Part shown: positions 44,417 to 52,268 of the stretch, piece after piece
Position numbering within the stretch: the stretch's first letter is position 1
Layout: the number at the start of each line of letters is the position of its first letter
Source of the DNA: an uncultured Acidobacteriota bacterium
GTDB taxonomy: Bacteria > Acidobacteriota > Terriglobia > Terriglobales > Acidobacteriaceae
Direction of reading: 5' to 3'
Assembly (NCBI GenBank): GCA_903873705.1
Contig: CAIQPK010000048.1
Location: forward strand, 1 to 64,000
DNA length: 64,000 nucleotides
Position numbers and translations under genes: made by a program
Notes under the pieces: generated by a model
The model's database searches: none
Seen by the model: the letters and a program-made list of their open reading frames with translations, nothing else
Told to the model about the DNA's origin: nothing

Positions 44417-46102
44417 CTATCCGTTTCGGGCGCGTTCGATGGCTCGCACAACGGCGCGGGCTTTGTTGGCGCACTCTTCGTGTTCTTTTTGGGGGATGGA
44501 GTCGGCTACGATGCCGGCGCCGGCCTGGATGTAGGCCTTTTCGCCGTCCATGTAGAGGGTGCGGATGGCGATGCACGAGTCGAGGTTGCCGGAGAAGTCG
44601 GCGTAGAAGATGCTGCCACCGTAGACGCCGCGGCGGGCGGGTTCGAGCTCTTCGATGATTTCCATGGCGCGAATCTTGGGAGCTCCGCTGAGGGTGCCGG
44701 CCGGGAAGCAGGCGCGGAAGGCGTCGATGGGGGCGAGGTCTTTTTTGAGGGTGCCTTCGATGCGGCTGACCAGATGCATGACGTGGGAGTAGCGCTCAAT
44801 GAACATGAGGTCTTTGACCTGGACGGAGCCGAACTCGGCTACGCGACCGACGTCGTTGCGGCCGAGGTCGACGAGCATGATGTGCTCGGCTACCTCCTTC
44901 TGGTCGGCGAGGAGGTCGGCTTCGAGGGCGCGGTCGGCGGCTTCGTCTTTGCCGCGGGCACGGGTGCCGGCGATGGGACGGTACTCCACGCGGCCGTTGT
45001 TGACGCGGACGAGGAGCTCGGGGGAGGAACCGACGATGTGGGCGACGCGCGGAGCGCTCGAGGGTCCAGGGTCCAGGGCCCAGGGCCCAGAAGACTTCTT
45101 GCCGCGAAGGTTCTTCGTTCCGAGGCTTGCGCTCCTGCTTTCTGAACCCTGGGCCCTGGCGCCTGAACCCTGTGCGGCCTCCAGATTGAAGCGGAGGAAG
45201 TACATGTAGGGGGAGGGGTTGACGATGCGGAGGGAGCGGTAGATGTCGAAGGCGTCTACGCCGGGGGTGCAGTCGAAGCGCTGGGAGAGGACGCACTGGA
45301 AGACGTCGCCGGCGGTGATGTAGTCCTTGGTCTTTTCTACGGCGCGGAGGAATTGCGCGGGTTTGGTGCGGGGGGTGAGCTTGAGCGGGCCGGTGGGTTT
45401 GGGCTTGCGATTGAGCTGGGGGATGGCGGCGGCGAGGAGGCGCTCGAGGCGGTCGAGGCGGCGGACGGCGGAACGGTAGCCGGCGGCCCACATCCCAGAA
45501 GCGGGACGTGGGGCACCCCTTTTCGAGGTAGGTTTAGCCGGTTTGGCGACTGGGAAACGGGTGCCTACCGTGATGATGATGTGGATGGCTTTCTTGACGT
45601 GGTCGAAGGCGAGGACCTCATCGAAGAACATGAGGAAGGCGTCGGGGACGTGGAGTTCGTCGGCGGCGGTGGAGGGGAGATTTTCTATGCGGCGGACGAC
45701 GTCGTAGGCGAAGAAACCGACGGCGCCCGCGGTGAAGGGCGGGAGGCCGGGGAGGCGGGCGGGGGTTTCGCCTTCGAGGGCGCGTTTGAGTTCGGTGAAG
45801 ATGTCGGCGGTGATGGTCTTTTTGCGGCGGCCCTGCTGGATGGTGACCTGGCCATTGGCGGCGGTCATGCTCTTGTAGGGGCGGATGCCAATGAATGTGT
45901 AGCGGCCGACGTGCTCACCGCCTTCGACGGACTCGAGGAGGAAGGCTTCGGGTTCGAGCGCGGCGACGCGGAGGAAGGCGGAGACGGGGGTGTCGAGGTC
46001 GGCCGCGACAACGCGGGTGACGGGGACGAGGGTGTGGCCTTTGGTCAGCGCGAGGAATTCTTTTAATGAGGGCGTGACGTTAGCGGGTCGGCGGGCGGGC
46101 AT
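44417..46102 (-). CDS. trpE: Anthranilate synthase component I with two in-frame insertions
   Basis: This 561-residue chorismate-binding enzyme has the LLES tryptophan-feedback motif (FLLESVEGGEHVGRYTFIG), VFQCVLSQRF, GTRARGKDEAAD, VDLGRNDVGRV and the catalytic AGTLSGAPKIRAMEII. It makes anthranilate with TrpG. It is about 60 residues longer than usual because of two low-complexity inserts, at about residues 190-210 and 310-347, each encoded by a palindromic DNA element. Both fall in linkers and keep the frame, so the enzyme is probably functional. The ATG at 46102 fits the family N-terminus. Confidence 0.93.
   Translation of the reverse strand: MPARRPANVTPSLKEFLALTKGHTLVPVTRVVAADLDTPVSAFLRVAALEPEAFLLESVEGGEHVGRYTFIGIRPYKSMTAANGQVTIQQGRRKKTITADIFTELKRALEGETPARLPGLPPFTAGAVGFFAYDVVRRIENLPSTAADELHVPDAFLMFFDEVLAFDHVKKAIHIIITVGTRFPVAKPAKPTSKRGAPRPASGMWAAGYRSAVRRLDRLERLLAAAIPQLNRKPKPTGPLKLTPRTKPAQFLRAVEKTKDYITAGDVFQCVLSQRFDCTPGVDAFDIYRSLRIVNPSPYMYFLRFNLEAAQGSGARAQGSESRSASLGTKNLRGKKSSGPWALDPGPSSAPRVAHIVGSSPELLVRVNNGRVEYRPIAGTRARGKDEAADRALEADLLADQKEVAEHIMLVDLGRNDVGRVAEFGSVQVKDLMFIERYSHVMHLVSRIEGTLKKDLAPIDAFRACFPAGTLSGAPKIRAMEIIEELEPARRGVYGGSIFYADFSGNLDSCIAIRTLYMDGEKAYIQAGAGIVADSIPQKEHEECANKARAVVRAIERARNG
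45060..45173. repeat. In-frame inverted-repeat element inside trpE
   Basis: The left arm starts AGGGTCCAGGGTCCAGGGCC (from 45061) and the right arm ends GGCGCCTGAACCCTG (to 45172). Reverse-complementing the right arm gives a near match over about 30 bases. The total of about 114 bp encodes a low-complexity Ser/Gly/Ala/Lys-rich stretch of about 38 residues in the TrpE linker before SSPELLVRV. Confidence 0.7.
45487..45512. repeat. Second palindromic element inside trpE
   Basis: CCCACATCCC (45487-45496) and GGGACGTGGG (45503-45512) pair over ten bases with one G-T wobble around an AGAAGC loop, followed by GCACCCC. The arrangement GGGTGCCCCAC...GTGGG (minus strand) is of the type repeated between acidobacterial genes. 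Here it codes for part of a Lys/Pro/Ala-rich linker of TrpE. Confidence 0.6.
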
Positions 46103-46549
46103 GATGTGTTCATGATAACGGGAGTGCGCTGGGGTGGGCGGGTGCGGCGAATTTCCGAGGGATGAGAAGGAGTCGAGAGCAGGAGCCTTGACGCAACGTT
46201 CGCGGAGTTTAAACGCCAAGTTTCGTGAAGCAGGACGAGCTGCGGCAAAGGCACGTTCCGAGGCGGGGAACGCGTGAAAGTTGCGCACATTTGAGGGGGG
46301 TTGCGCAAGGCCTAATTGGTTGATCTCAATGTGCCGATAGAGGCACTTGGATGGGTTGCTAAGGGGTGGAGGAGAGGCCTATAGTAGCGAGTTTGGCCAC
46401 CGACCGGCCTGGCCAAAGATGCCTCTGAGAGGGGGCCCCGAAAGGGTCTATGCTGTCTCCAGTGTTTGTGTTGAGGAAAGATTCCTGGAGGGACATGCGC
46501 GATGGCCGGAGAGTCACTTGTACCTGTAACAGAGAGGAAACGAACTGGC
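46103..46549. promoter_or_regulatory. Divergent trpE / gdh regulatory region
   Basis: This gene-free stretch lies between two divergent starts. On the plus strand TTGCTA (46356-46361) and TATAGT (46380-46385) are 18 bases apart, a plausible promoter for the dehydrogenase. The 5' leader then contains TTTGGCC/GGCCAAA (about 46393-46418), which can form a seven-bp hairpin, and GGAGGG at 46487-46492. No known riboswitch signature was recognised. Confidence 0.45.
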
Positions 46550-47815
46550 ATGACCACGCTCACGCTCGAGCAAGAAACCAACCCCTGGGAAGCACAGGCT
46601 GCGCGCTTTGATGACGCTGCGGAACGGCTGAATCTTGATGAAGGTATCAAGAAGGTGCTGCGCTACCCGACCCGCGAAATTATTGTTCACATACCCGTCA
46701 GCATGGACGACGGCACGATTGAAGTTTTTACCGGCTACCGGGTGCAGCACTCGATTGCACGGGGACCGGGGAAGGGTGGCATACGCTATGCGCCGGATGT
46801 GTCGCTCGACGAAGTGCGCGCGCTGGCGAGCTGGATGACGTGGAAGTGCGCGGTCGTGAATATTCCGTTTGGCGGCGCGAAGGGCGGCGTAATCTGCGAC
46901 CCGAAGAAGATGTCGCAGGGCGAACTGGAACGCATGACGCGGCGCTATACGGCAGAGCTGATGGAGTTCATTGGACCGGAGAAGGATGTGCCTGCTCCCG
47001 ACGTGAATACAAATGAGCAGACCATGGCATGGATCATGGACACCTACTCGATGCACATGCGGCAGACGGTGACCAGCGTGGTGACGGGCAAGCCGCTGAA
47101 TATGGGCGGGTCGCGTGGACGGCGGGAAGCTACCGGGCGCGGCGTGAGCATTTGCTGCGATCAGGCACTGAAGCATCTGGGCATGTCCGTTGAAGGCTGC
47201 CGGGTGATCGTGCAGGGCTTTGGCAACGTGGGCTCGAACTCGGCGAAGCTGCTGCGGGACAAGGGCTACACCATCATCGGGATCGCAGAGTGGGATGGCG
47301 GACTTTATAACCCGAACGGCATCAATATCGATGCGCTGCTGGAGTATCGCGCCAAGCACGGGACGATCAATGGCTTCGACGGCGCGGATGCAGCGGACAA
47401 GAACGATCTGCTGGAACGGCCTTGCGAAATCCTGATTCCGGCGGCGACCGAAAACGTGATCACCAGCAAGAATGCCGAGCGCATTCGCGCGAAGATCCTT
47501 TGCGAAGGCGCCAATGGGCCGACGACGACGATTGCGGATGAAATTCTTTCGGACAAGAAGGTGTTTGTAATTCCGGATATTCTTGCCAACGCCGGTGGCG
47601 TGACGACCAGCTACTTTGAGTGGGTGCAGGACCGGATGGGCTACTTCTGGAGCGAGAAGGAAGTAAACGATCGCCTGGAGCGCATCATGATCGACAGCTT
47701 TGACGACGTGCTGAGCTATGCGACGGCGCACAAGGTGAACAATCGGACGGCGGCTTATATGCTGGCGATCGATCGCGTGGCGTTTACGACCAAGCAGCGC
47801 GGGATGTATGCGTAA
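46550..47815 (+). CDS. gdhA: Glu/Leu/Phe/Val-type NAD(P) dehydrogenase (glutamate dehydrogenase)
   Basis: This 421-residue hexameric-type dehydrogenase interconverts glutamate and 2-oxoglutarate plus ammonia. Landmarks are [19 protein letters not shown], the catalytic lysine in [28 protein letters not shown], and the Rossmann motif [10 protein letters not shown]. The start at 46550 matches the family N-terminus ([16 protein letters not shown]). An ATG at 46502, nine bases after GGAGGG, would add 16 residues and has the better ribosome-binding site. A strong hairpin follows the gene. Confidence 0.93.
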   Translation: MTTLTLEQETNPWEAQAARFDDAAERLNLDEGIKKVLRYPTREIIVHIPVSMDDGTIEVFTGYRVQHSIARGPGKGGIRYAPDVSLDEVRALASWMTWKCAVVNIPFGGAKGGVICDPKKMSQGELERMTRRYTAELMEFIGPEKDVPAPDVNTNEQTMAWIMDTYSMHMRQTVTSVVTGKPLNMGGSRGRREATGRGVSICCDQALKHLGMSVEGCRVIVQGFGNVGSNSAKLLRDKGYTIIGIAEWDGGLYNPNGINIDALLEYRAKHGTINGFDGADAADKNDLLERPCEILIPAATENVITSKNAERIRAKILCEGANGPTTTIADEILSDKKVFVIPDILANAGGVTTSYFEWVQDRMGYFWSEKEVNDRLERIMIDSFDDVLSYATAHKVNNRTAAYMLAIDRVAFTTKQRGMYA

Positions 47816-47849
47816 CCGCAGAGTGTAAAGCGTAGATTGTAGTGAGTAG

Positions 47850-47878
47850 TGGGCCGCTCTGAGGTTTGGGGCGGCCCA
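47850..47878 (+). terminator. Intrinsic terminator after gdhA
   Basis: TGGGCCGC (47850-47857) pairs with GCGGCCCA (47871-47878), an eight-bp stem with a 13-base loop, followed by TTTGCTTTT. It lies 35 bases after the dehydrogenase stop. Confidence 0.7.
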
Positions 47879-47895
47879 TTTGCTTTTGGGGTGGG

Positions 47896-49380
47896 CTAGA
47901 GGTGGGCTTTCATGGTGATGGTTTGAGTCTTGGTGATTACCGGGGAGCCGGTGGACGTGGCGGTGAGGGTGAAGGTGTAGGTGCCGGGGGGGACGCCGAG
48001 GTCAGTGCAATGGCCGCAGCCGCTGAGGGCGGGGATGATCCAGAGGGCGAGGGCGATGACGAGGGCCCGGACCAGGAGTTTGCGGCGGCGAAGGGTGAGG
48101 AGCGCGGTGGCGGTGGCGATGAGGGCTAGCCACGTGGTGGGGCCGGCGGGGGTGATGAAGTAGGGGGTATTGTTGTCGCAGTCGTGGGGAGCGGAGGCGG
48201 AGAGGAAGAGCGTGGATGAGCCGCCGCCGGCGGGGATGGTGGGGTTCGAGAAGAGGCAGGTGGCGGCGCGCGGGAGACCGGAGCAGGAGAGGATTACGGG
48301 CTGGGTGAAGCCGGTGAGGTCGTTGACCGTGACGAGGGCGGTAGCGGTGTTGCCGATGGGGACGGAGATAGGGTTGGGAGTCGCCGTGAACGTGAAGCTG
48401 TTGCCGACCGCGTTGACGATCTGGACGAGCGTGGGTGAGGTGCTGGTAGTGAAGGTGACGCCGCTCGCGGTGGCGCCGCTGTAGGTGGCGGTGACGTTGT
48501 GGTTGCCGAGGGGGAGTGTGGTGATGGCGAAGGCCGCTGTGCCCTGGGCGCTGATCGGGCTGATGTACGCCGTGGCACCATCAATGAAGATGGTGATGCT
48601 GCCGGCAACGACGGGGGCGGTAGAGGAAACGGCAGCGATGAAGGTGACCTGCTGGCCGATGATGGAGGGGTTGATGCTGGAGGTGAGGGTTGTCGTGGTG
48701 GGGAGGGGTGCGGGGTCGATCTGCTGGGTGATGGCGAAGGTGGTGGAGGGATTGAAGTTGCGGCTGACGCCGAGGGTTGCCGTGAGTGAGTGGGTGCCGA
48801 CGGCCAGCGTTGCGGTATTGAAGGTGGCTATGCCGGTCGCGTTGAGACTGGCGATGCCGATGGGTGTGGCGCCATCGTAGAACGTGACCGTGCCGGTGGG
48901 GGTGGCGAAGGCGGCGGTGAAGGTGGCGGCGAGCGTGACGGTTGAGCCGAAGATGGCGGGCGTGCCGGAGGTGGCGAGGGTGCCTTGCGTGTCGTCCGGG
49001 AGCACGGTGACGGGGTAGCCGGGGGAGGAGGAGGGGGCGTAGTAGCTGTTGCCGGTGTAGGTGGCGCTGAGGGCGTAGGTGCCCGCGGAGTAGCCGGCGC
49101 CGGTGGTGGGCGGGCAGGTCTGGGTGATGCCGGAGATGAAGGGCAAGGAGCAGACTTCGATGCCGTCGATGAGGAAGTCGAGGTTGCCGCCGTCGAGGGG
49201 CGTGGAGTCGAGGGGGTCGGCGGGGCCGGCGAAGCCTTTGGCGACGTCACCGATGATTTCGCCATAGTGGATGGGGGTGACGACGTCGGTCATGGAGGTG
49301 GTGGTGGCGTGGGTCTGCGCCGTGGCGGGGATCAGGGCCGAGGTGAGGAGCAGCGCGAGAATGGGTTGGCGTAAGCGCAT
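47896..49380 (-). CDS. Secreted Ig-like repeat protein with C-terminal membrane anchor
   Basis: This 494-residue protein has a signal peptide (LALLLTSALIPATAQ). Three or more Ig-like domains of the bacterial Big_3/Ig_5 type follow (GTVTFYDGATPIGIASLN..., GSITIFIDGATAYISPIS...). A C-terminal hydrophobic/basic segment (TTWLALIATATALLTLRRRKLL, about 415-436, then a second helix) may anchor it, with a final beta segment. Such proteins are probably surface-exposed. The start at 49380 was chosen for the signal peptide. Confidence 0.75.
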   Translation of the reverse strand: MRLRQPILALLLTSALIPATAQTHATTTSMTDVVTPIHYGEIIGDVAKGFAGPADPLDSTPLDGGNLDFLIDGIEVCSLPFISGITQTCPPTTGAGYSAGTYALSATYTGNSYYAPSSSPGYPVTVLPDDTQGTLATSGTPAIFGSTVTLAATFTAAFATPTGTVTFYDGATPIGIASLNATGIATFNTATLAVGTHSLTATLGVSRNFNPSTTFAITQQIDPAPLPTTTTLTSSINPSIIGQQVTFIAAVSSTAPVVAGSITIFIDGATAYISPISAQGTAAFAITTLPLGNHNVTATYSGATASGVTFTTSTSPTLVQIVNAVGNSFTFTATPNPISVPIGNTATALVTVNDLTGFTQPVILSCSGLPRAATCLFSNPTIPAGGGSSTLFLSASAPHDCDNNTPYFITPAGPTTWLALIATATALLTLRRRKLLVRALVIALALWIIPALSGCGHCTDLGVPPGTYTFTLTATSTGSPVITKTQTITMKAHL

Positions 49381-49516
49381 GAGGGCCCGGGAAACACGGC
49401 GGTGTGTTGACGTTATCGGCATTGTTGACCGGGTGTAAAGCGATTGGCGGCAGAGGAGGATGACCAGGAAGCCGCTGGCTGTGTCAAAATGCTAGTGTTC
49501 CCTGACGGGTTTCCCT

Positions 49517-50164
49517 GTGAATCTACCCAACTCCATCACGCTGAGCCGCATCGCAAGCGTTCCGTTGCTGATATGGGCCCTCTCGCCGAAATTTCCGGTG
49601 CATGGGACGCATGGGGAGCAAGAGATTTTTGCGTCTGCGCTCTTTATTCTCGCGTCCATTACAGACGGCGTCGACGGGTATCTGGCGCGGCGGCGCGGGC
49701 AGATTACCACTTTGGGCATGTTGCTGGACCCCCTGGCCGACAAGCTGATGGTGACCGCCGCCTACATTGCGCTGGTGGCCTATAACCCGCGCGTGGTGCC
49801 GCCGTGGATCGCGGTGCTGGTGATCGGGCGGGAGTTCCTGGTGAGCGGGCTGCGGTCGATTGCGGCGAGCGAAGGCTTCACCATTGAGGCCAGCGAGATT
49901 GGCAAGCTGAAGACGGTGATCCAGATTGTGTCGGTGGTGGCGGCGATCCTGAATCATCGCTGGGATTACTGGCAGTGGGGCTGGTACACGGTCGGCGTCC
50001 ACTTTATTGCGGTGGCGGCGATTTACTGGATGACGGCGGTGTCGATTATTTCGGCGGTGGATTACTTTGTGGGGTTCTGGAACAAGGTGGACCATGTTTC
50101 CGGGCGGCGACGGAAACGGTCGCTGGTGTTAAGCCGGAAGAAGCAGGTTAGCCCTACGGCGTAG
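49517..50164 (+). CDS. pgsA: CDP-diacylglycerol-glycerol-3-phosphate 3-phosphatidyltransferase
   Basis: This 215-residue membrane enzyme makes phosphatidylglycerol-phosphate. The CDP-alcohol phosphotransferase motif D-G-x2-A-R-x8-G-x3-D-x3-D is complete (Asp53-Gly54...Ala57-Arg58...Gly67...Asp71...Asp75). Four to five membrane helices are present, plus a basic C-terminal tail. The start is a GTG at 49517 (NLPNSITLSRI context) without a strong ribosome-binding site. A terminator follows. Confidence 0.93.
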   Translation: MNLPNSITLSRIASVPLLIWALSPKFPVHGTHGEQEIFASALFILASITDGVDGYLARRRGQITTLGMLLDPLADKLMVTAAYIALVAYNPRVVPPWIAVLVIGREFLVSGLRSIAASEGFTIEASEIGKLKTVIQIVSVVAAILNHRWDYWQWGWYTVGVHFIAVAAIYWMTAVSIISAVDYFVGFWNKVDHVSGRRRKRSLVLSRKKQVSPTA

Positions 50165-50183
50165 TTCGCTATCGGCAACGCAG

Positions 50184-50210
50184 AAACGCCCCGGTTTGGC
50201 CGGGGCGTTT
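50184..50210. terminator. Intrinsic terminator after pgsA
   Basis: AAACGCCCCGG (50184-50194) and CCGGGGCGTTT (50200-50210) form a perfect 11-bp stem with a TTTGG loop, followed by CGCTTTTC. It also lies downstream of the convergent GvpL/F gene and can serve both. Confidence 0.85.
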
Positions 50211-50229
50211 CGCTTTTCTGGAAAGCGGA

Positions 50230-50988
50230 TTACGCGTGGGTGCTGGTCGCGTTGTGGCGGTGGACGAAGTGGTACGGCGGCCAAGGGCCCGAGAGCTGCA
50301 TGGCGCAGTCCTTCATCTGCAACGACGCGGTGCTGTACTTGTTCTGGTAGCGCTCGATGGTCTTCTTTTCGACCAGGTGAGCGATGTCGAGGAGCATTTT
50401 GCCGGAGTCGGTGCGTTTGCAGGTGATCTCCTCGGCTACGGGGAGGAACATGCGGTGCATCTGCAGCGACAGGGCGCGGGCGCGGGACTGGCGCTCGCGT
50501 TGACGGCTGGCTGACTCGCGGAGGTTGGAGAGATACATCTGTCCGGCGGTGGTCTGGGGACGGTAGTCGGCGTCACGCGGGGTGGCGACGACGTCGTCGA
50601 CCAGGACCTTCAGGTGCATTTCAGCCATGCCGCGCAGGCGCTCGACGTTGGCCATGAAGTGACGCTGGTTGGAACGGACCGAACGGCGAAGCGAATCGTC
50701 GTCGTCGAAGGTGGTGCCGAAGCGGAAGGGGAGAACCGTGGACTGAGCAAAGCAGCCGGAGATGACACGGGCGTGGTCGCGGGCTGCGGACTGGGCTTCA
50801 GGGCCGGTGAGGCGGGCTGCGTCTTCAGGCAGATGTTCAGAAACGACAACGGCCAGGTCGGCCGCAGGAAAGAGGAAAGTTTGATTTCCGAAGAGGCCGG
50901 TGACTCCAGTGAGAGGCATCGGGCGACGGTGGCGGGCTAGTTCGGGAAACGCATTACGTTCTGCGATGCAGTAGGCATACCATGCCAT
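50230..50988 (-). CDS. GvpL/GvpF family protein, isolated copy
   Basis: This 252-residue protein matches the gas-vesicle GvpL/F family: MAWYAYCIAERNAFPEL at the start, DHARVISGCFAQSTVLPFRFGTTF in the middle, and the helical SNLRESASRQRERQSRARAL region. No gvpA, gvpN or other gas-vesicle gene is in the window. It may be a stray accessory gene or have another role. The leader has a short hairpin GGAGAG/CTCTCC (51011-51031). Confidence 0.85.
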   Translation of the reverse strand: MAWYAYCIAERNAFPELARHRRPMPLTGVTGLFGNQTFLFPAADLAVVVSEHLPEDAARLTGPEAQSAARDHARVISGCFAQSTVLPFRFGTTFDDDDSLRRSVRSNQRHFMANVERLRGMAEMHLKVLVDDVVATPRDADYRPQTTAGQMYLSNLRESASRQRERQSRARALSLQMHRMFLPVAEEITCKRTDSGKMLLDIAHLVEKKTIERYQNKYSTASLQMKDCAMQLSGPWPPYHFVHRHNATSTHA

Positions 50989-51377
50989 GATCTATTCGCT
51001 CCAGTAACTGGGAGAGTCTTCAGTGCTCTCCGTCAGGTAAAACTTCCGAACCTAATAAAACGTCGATAAACGACACAAGACCGCCTGGCGCGTGACTCAG
51101 AAAAGGTGCACTGTACCGATGGCGAAACGGATAGTAAGCCTATCTTTGTACGTTTGGCAACCATCTTTATTGGGGATTGGTGGGTTTTAGGGATACCGGC
51201 AACTACCCTGCCGCAAAAGATGTACTTCGCGCCGCGAAGTGCCCTGATTCGAGGGTGAAAAGGAGAGCTGGAATATTGCGCGCGGGGCTGGGTTAGCTGC
51301 TGATAGACTAAAAAGATGCGTGGCGGTGGGTCGCCAGCAATATTTTCAGCGGGATTTTGAAGGACGGACGGATATCA
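50989..51377. other. Gene-free divergent region with a perfect palindrome
   Basis: No coding region is supported. ACTTCGCG-C-CGCGAAGT at 51224-51240 is a perfect inverted repeat with 8-bp arms and may be an operator for the TPR gene downstream. GGAGAG/CTCTCC at 51011-51031 lies in the leader of the GvpL/F gene. The gap must hold promoters for both divergent genes. Confidence 0.45.
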
Positions 51378-52133
51378 GTGGATAACGCAACCAAGCGCGA
51401 GTTGAAGCAGCAGGACCAGTTTGTCACCCTTACCGAGCACGGTATTTCGTGGGCCAACCAGAACCGCCGGTCGGCCATTGTTACGGCCGGGCTGGTGTTG
51501 CTGGTAATCCTGGCCATCGTTGGCGGAGCGGCTCTTTACAGCCACCGCGAGGCGCAGGCCAACACGGCGCTGGGCGAGGCTCTCCACACCTACCAGGCGC
51601 CGGTAGCGACGCCCGGGCAGGCGATTCCTCCCGGCACCAAGACCTTTTCCTCGGTTGCTGAGCGCGCCAAGGCAGCGAATGCCCAGTTTGTCGACGTTGC
51701 CGACCACTACGGCATGACCAAGGATGGCAAGATTGCACGTTACTTTGCTGGCCTGACCTATATGGAAGAAGGACAGAACCATTCGGCTGAGGATGCGCTG
51801 AAGCAGGTGGCAGGCGCGTGGGACAGCGACGTTGCAGCTCTTGCGAAGCTGGCGCTGGCACAGCTTTATCGCGGCAGCGGACGCGAGGCTCAAGCGGTGA
51901 CACTTTATAACGAGCTGGGCAGCGGGAACTCGAACACCGTGCCGCCGGGCATGGCGCAGATTCAGCTGGCGGAGATGTACGAGTCGCAGGGCAAGCCGGA
52001 CGAGGCGAAGAAGATCTACGCCAAGCTGAAGGACACCGACAAGGACGCCAAGGGTAAGGCGGGGCCGATCGGAACGCTGGCGGCGCAGAAGCTGAACCCC
52101 GAGGCTGCGGCAGGGACGCCGGGACTGCAGTAA
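51378..52133 (+). CDS. YfgM-like TPR membrane protein
   Basis: This 251-residue protein has a short cytoplasmic N-terminus, one membrane helix (about 35-55; AIVTAGLVLLVILAIVGGAA) and a periplasmic TPR-like domain (about 95-220: KIARYFAGLTYMEEGQNHSAEDALKQV). This matches the YfgM-type ancillary subunits of the SecYEG translocon or related BamD-like helpers. The start is GTG at 51378; a TTG at 51357 is the alternative. A strong terminator follows. Confidence 0.75.
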   Translation: MDNATKRELKQQDQFVTLTEHGISWANQNRRSAIVTAGLVLLVILAIVGGAALYSHREAQANTALGEALHTYQAPVATPGQAIPPGTKTFSSVAERAKAANAQFVDVADHYGMTKDGKIARYFAGLTYMEEGQNHSAEDALKQVAGAWDSDVAALAKLALAQLYRGSGREAQAVTLYNELGSGNSNTVPPGMAQIQLAEMYESQGKPDEAKKIYAKLKDTDKDAKGKAGPIGTLAAQKLNPEAAAGTPGLQ

Positions 52134-52155
52134 GTTCTTAGTTCTTAGTTCTAAG
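52132..52155. repeat. Short tandem AGTTCTT repeat
   Basis: AAGTTCTTAGTTCTTAGTTC, then TAAG, directly follows the TPR gene stop. It is three near-copies of a seven-base unit, ending in an inverted CTAAG. Such tracts are frequent in acidobacterial intergenic regions. Confidence 0.5.
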
Positions 52156-52161
52156 TGTTGG

Positions 52162-52187
52162 AAAGGGCTGCCTGCGGGCGGCCCTTT
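52162..52187 (+). terminator. Intrinsic terminator after the TPR gene
   Basis: AAAGGGCTGCC (52162-52172) and GGCGGCCCTTT (52177-52187) form an 11-bp stem with one G-T wobble and a TGCG loop, followed by TTGCTTT. Confidence 0.85.
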
Positions 52188-52268
52188 TTGCTTTCGGCGT
52201 GGGCGTGGTATGTGATGAAGGTTGCAACCGGCAGGGCGCGGGCCTCGCTTCCGGCTTCTTACCCAGCA

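Noticed and set aside
46386-46486. Riboswitch in the glutamate dehydrogenase leader
   Set aside because: Only one seven-bp hairpin is clear and no known riboswitch consensus (glycine, glutamine, SAM) could be recognised.
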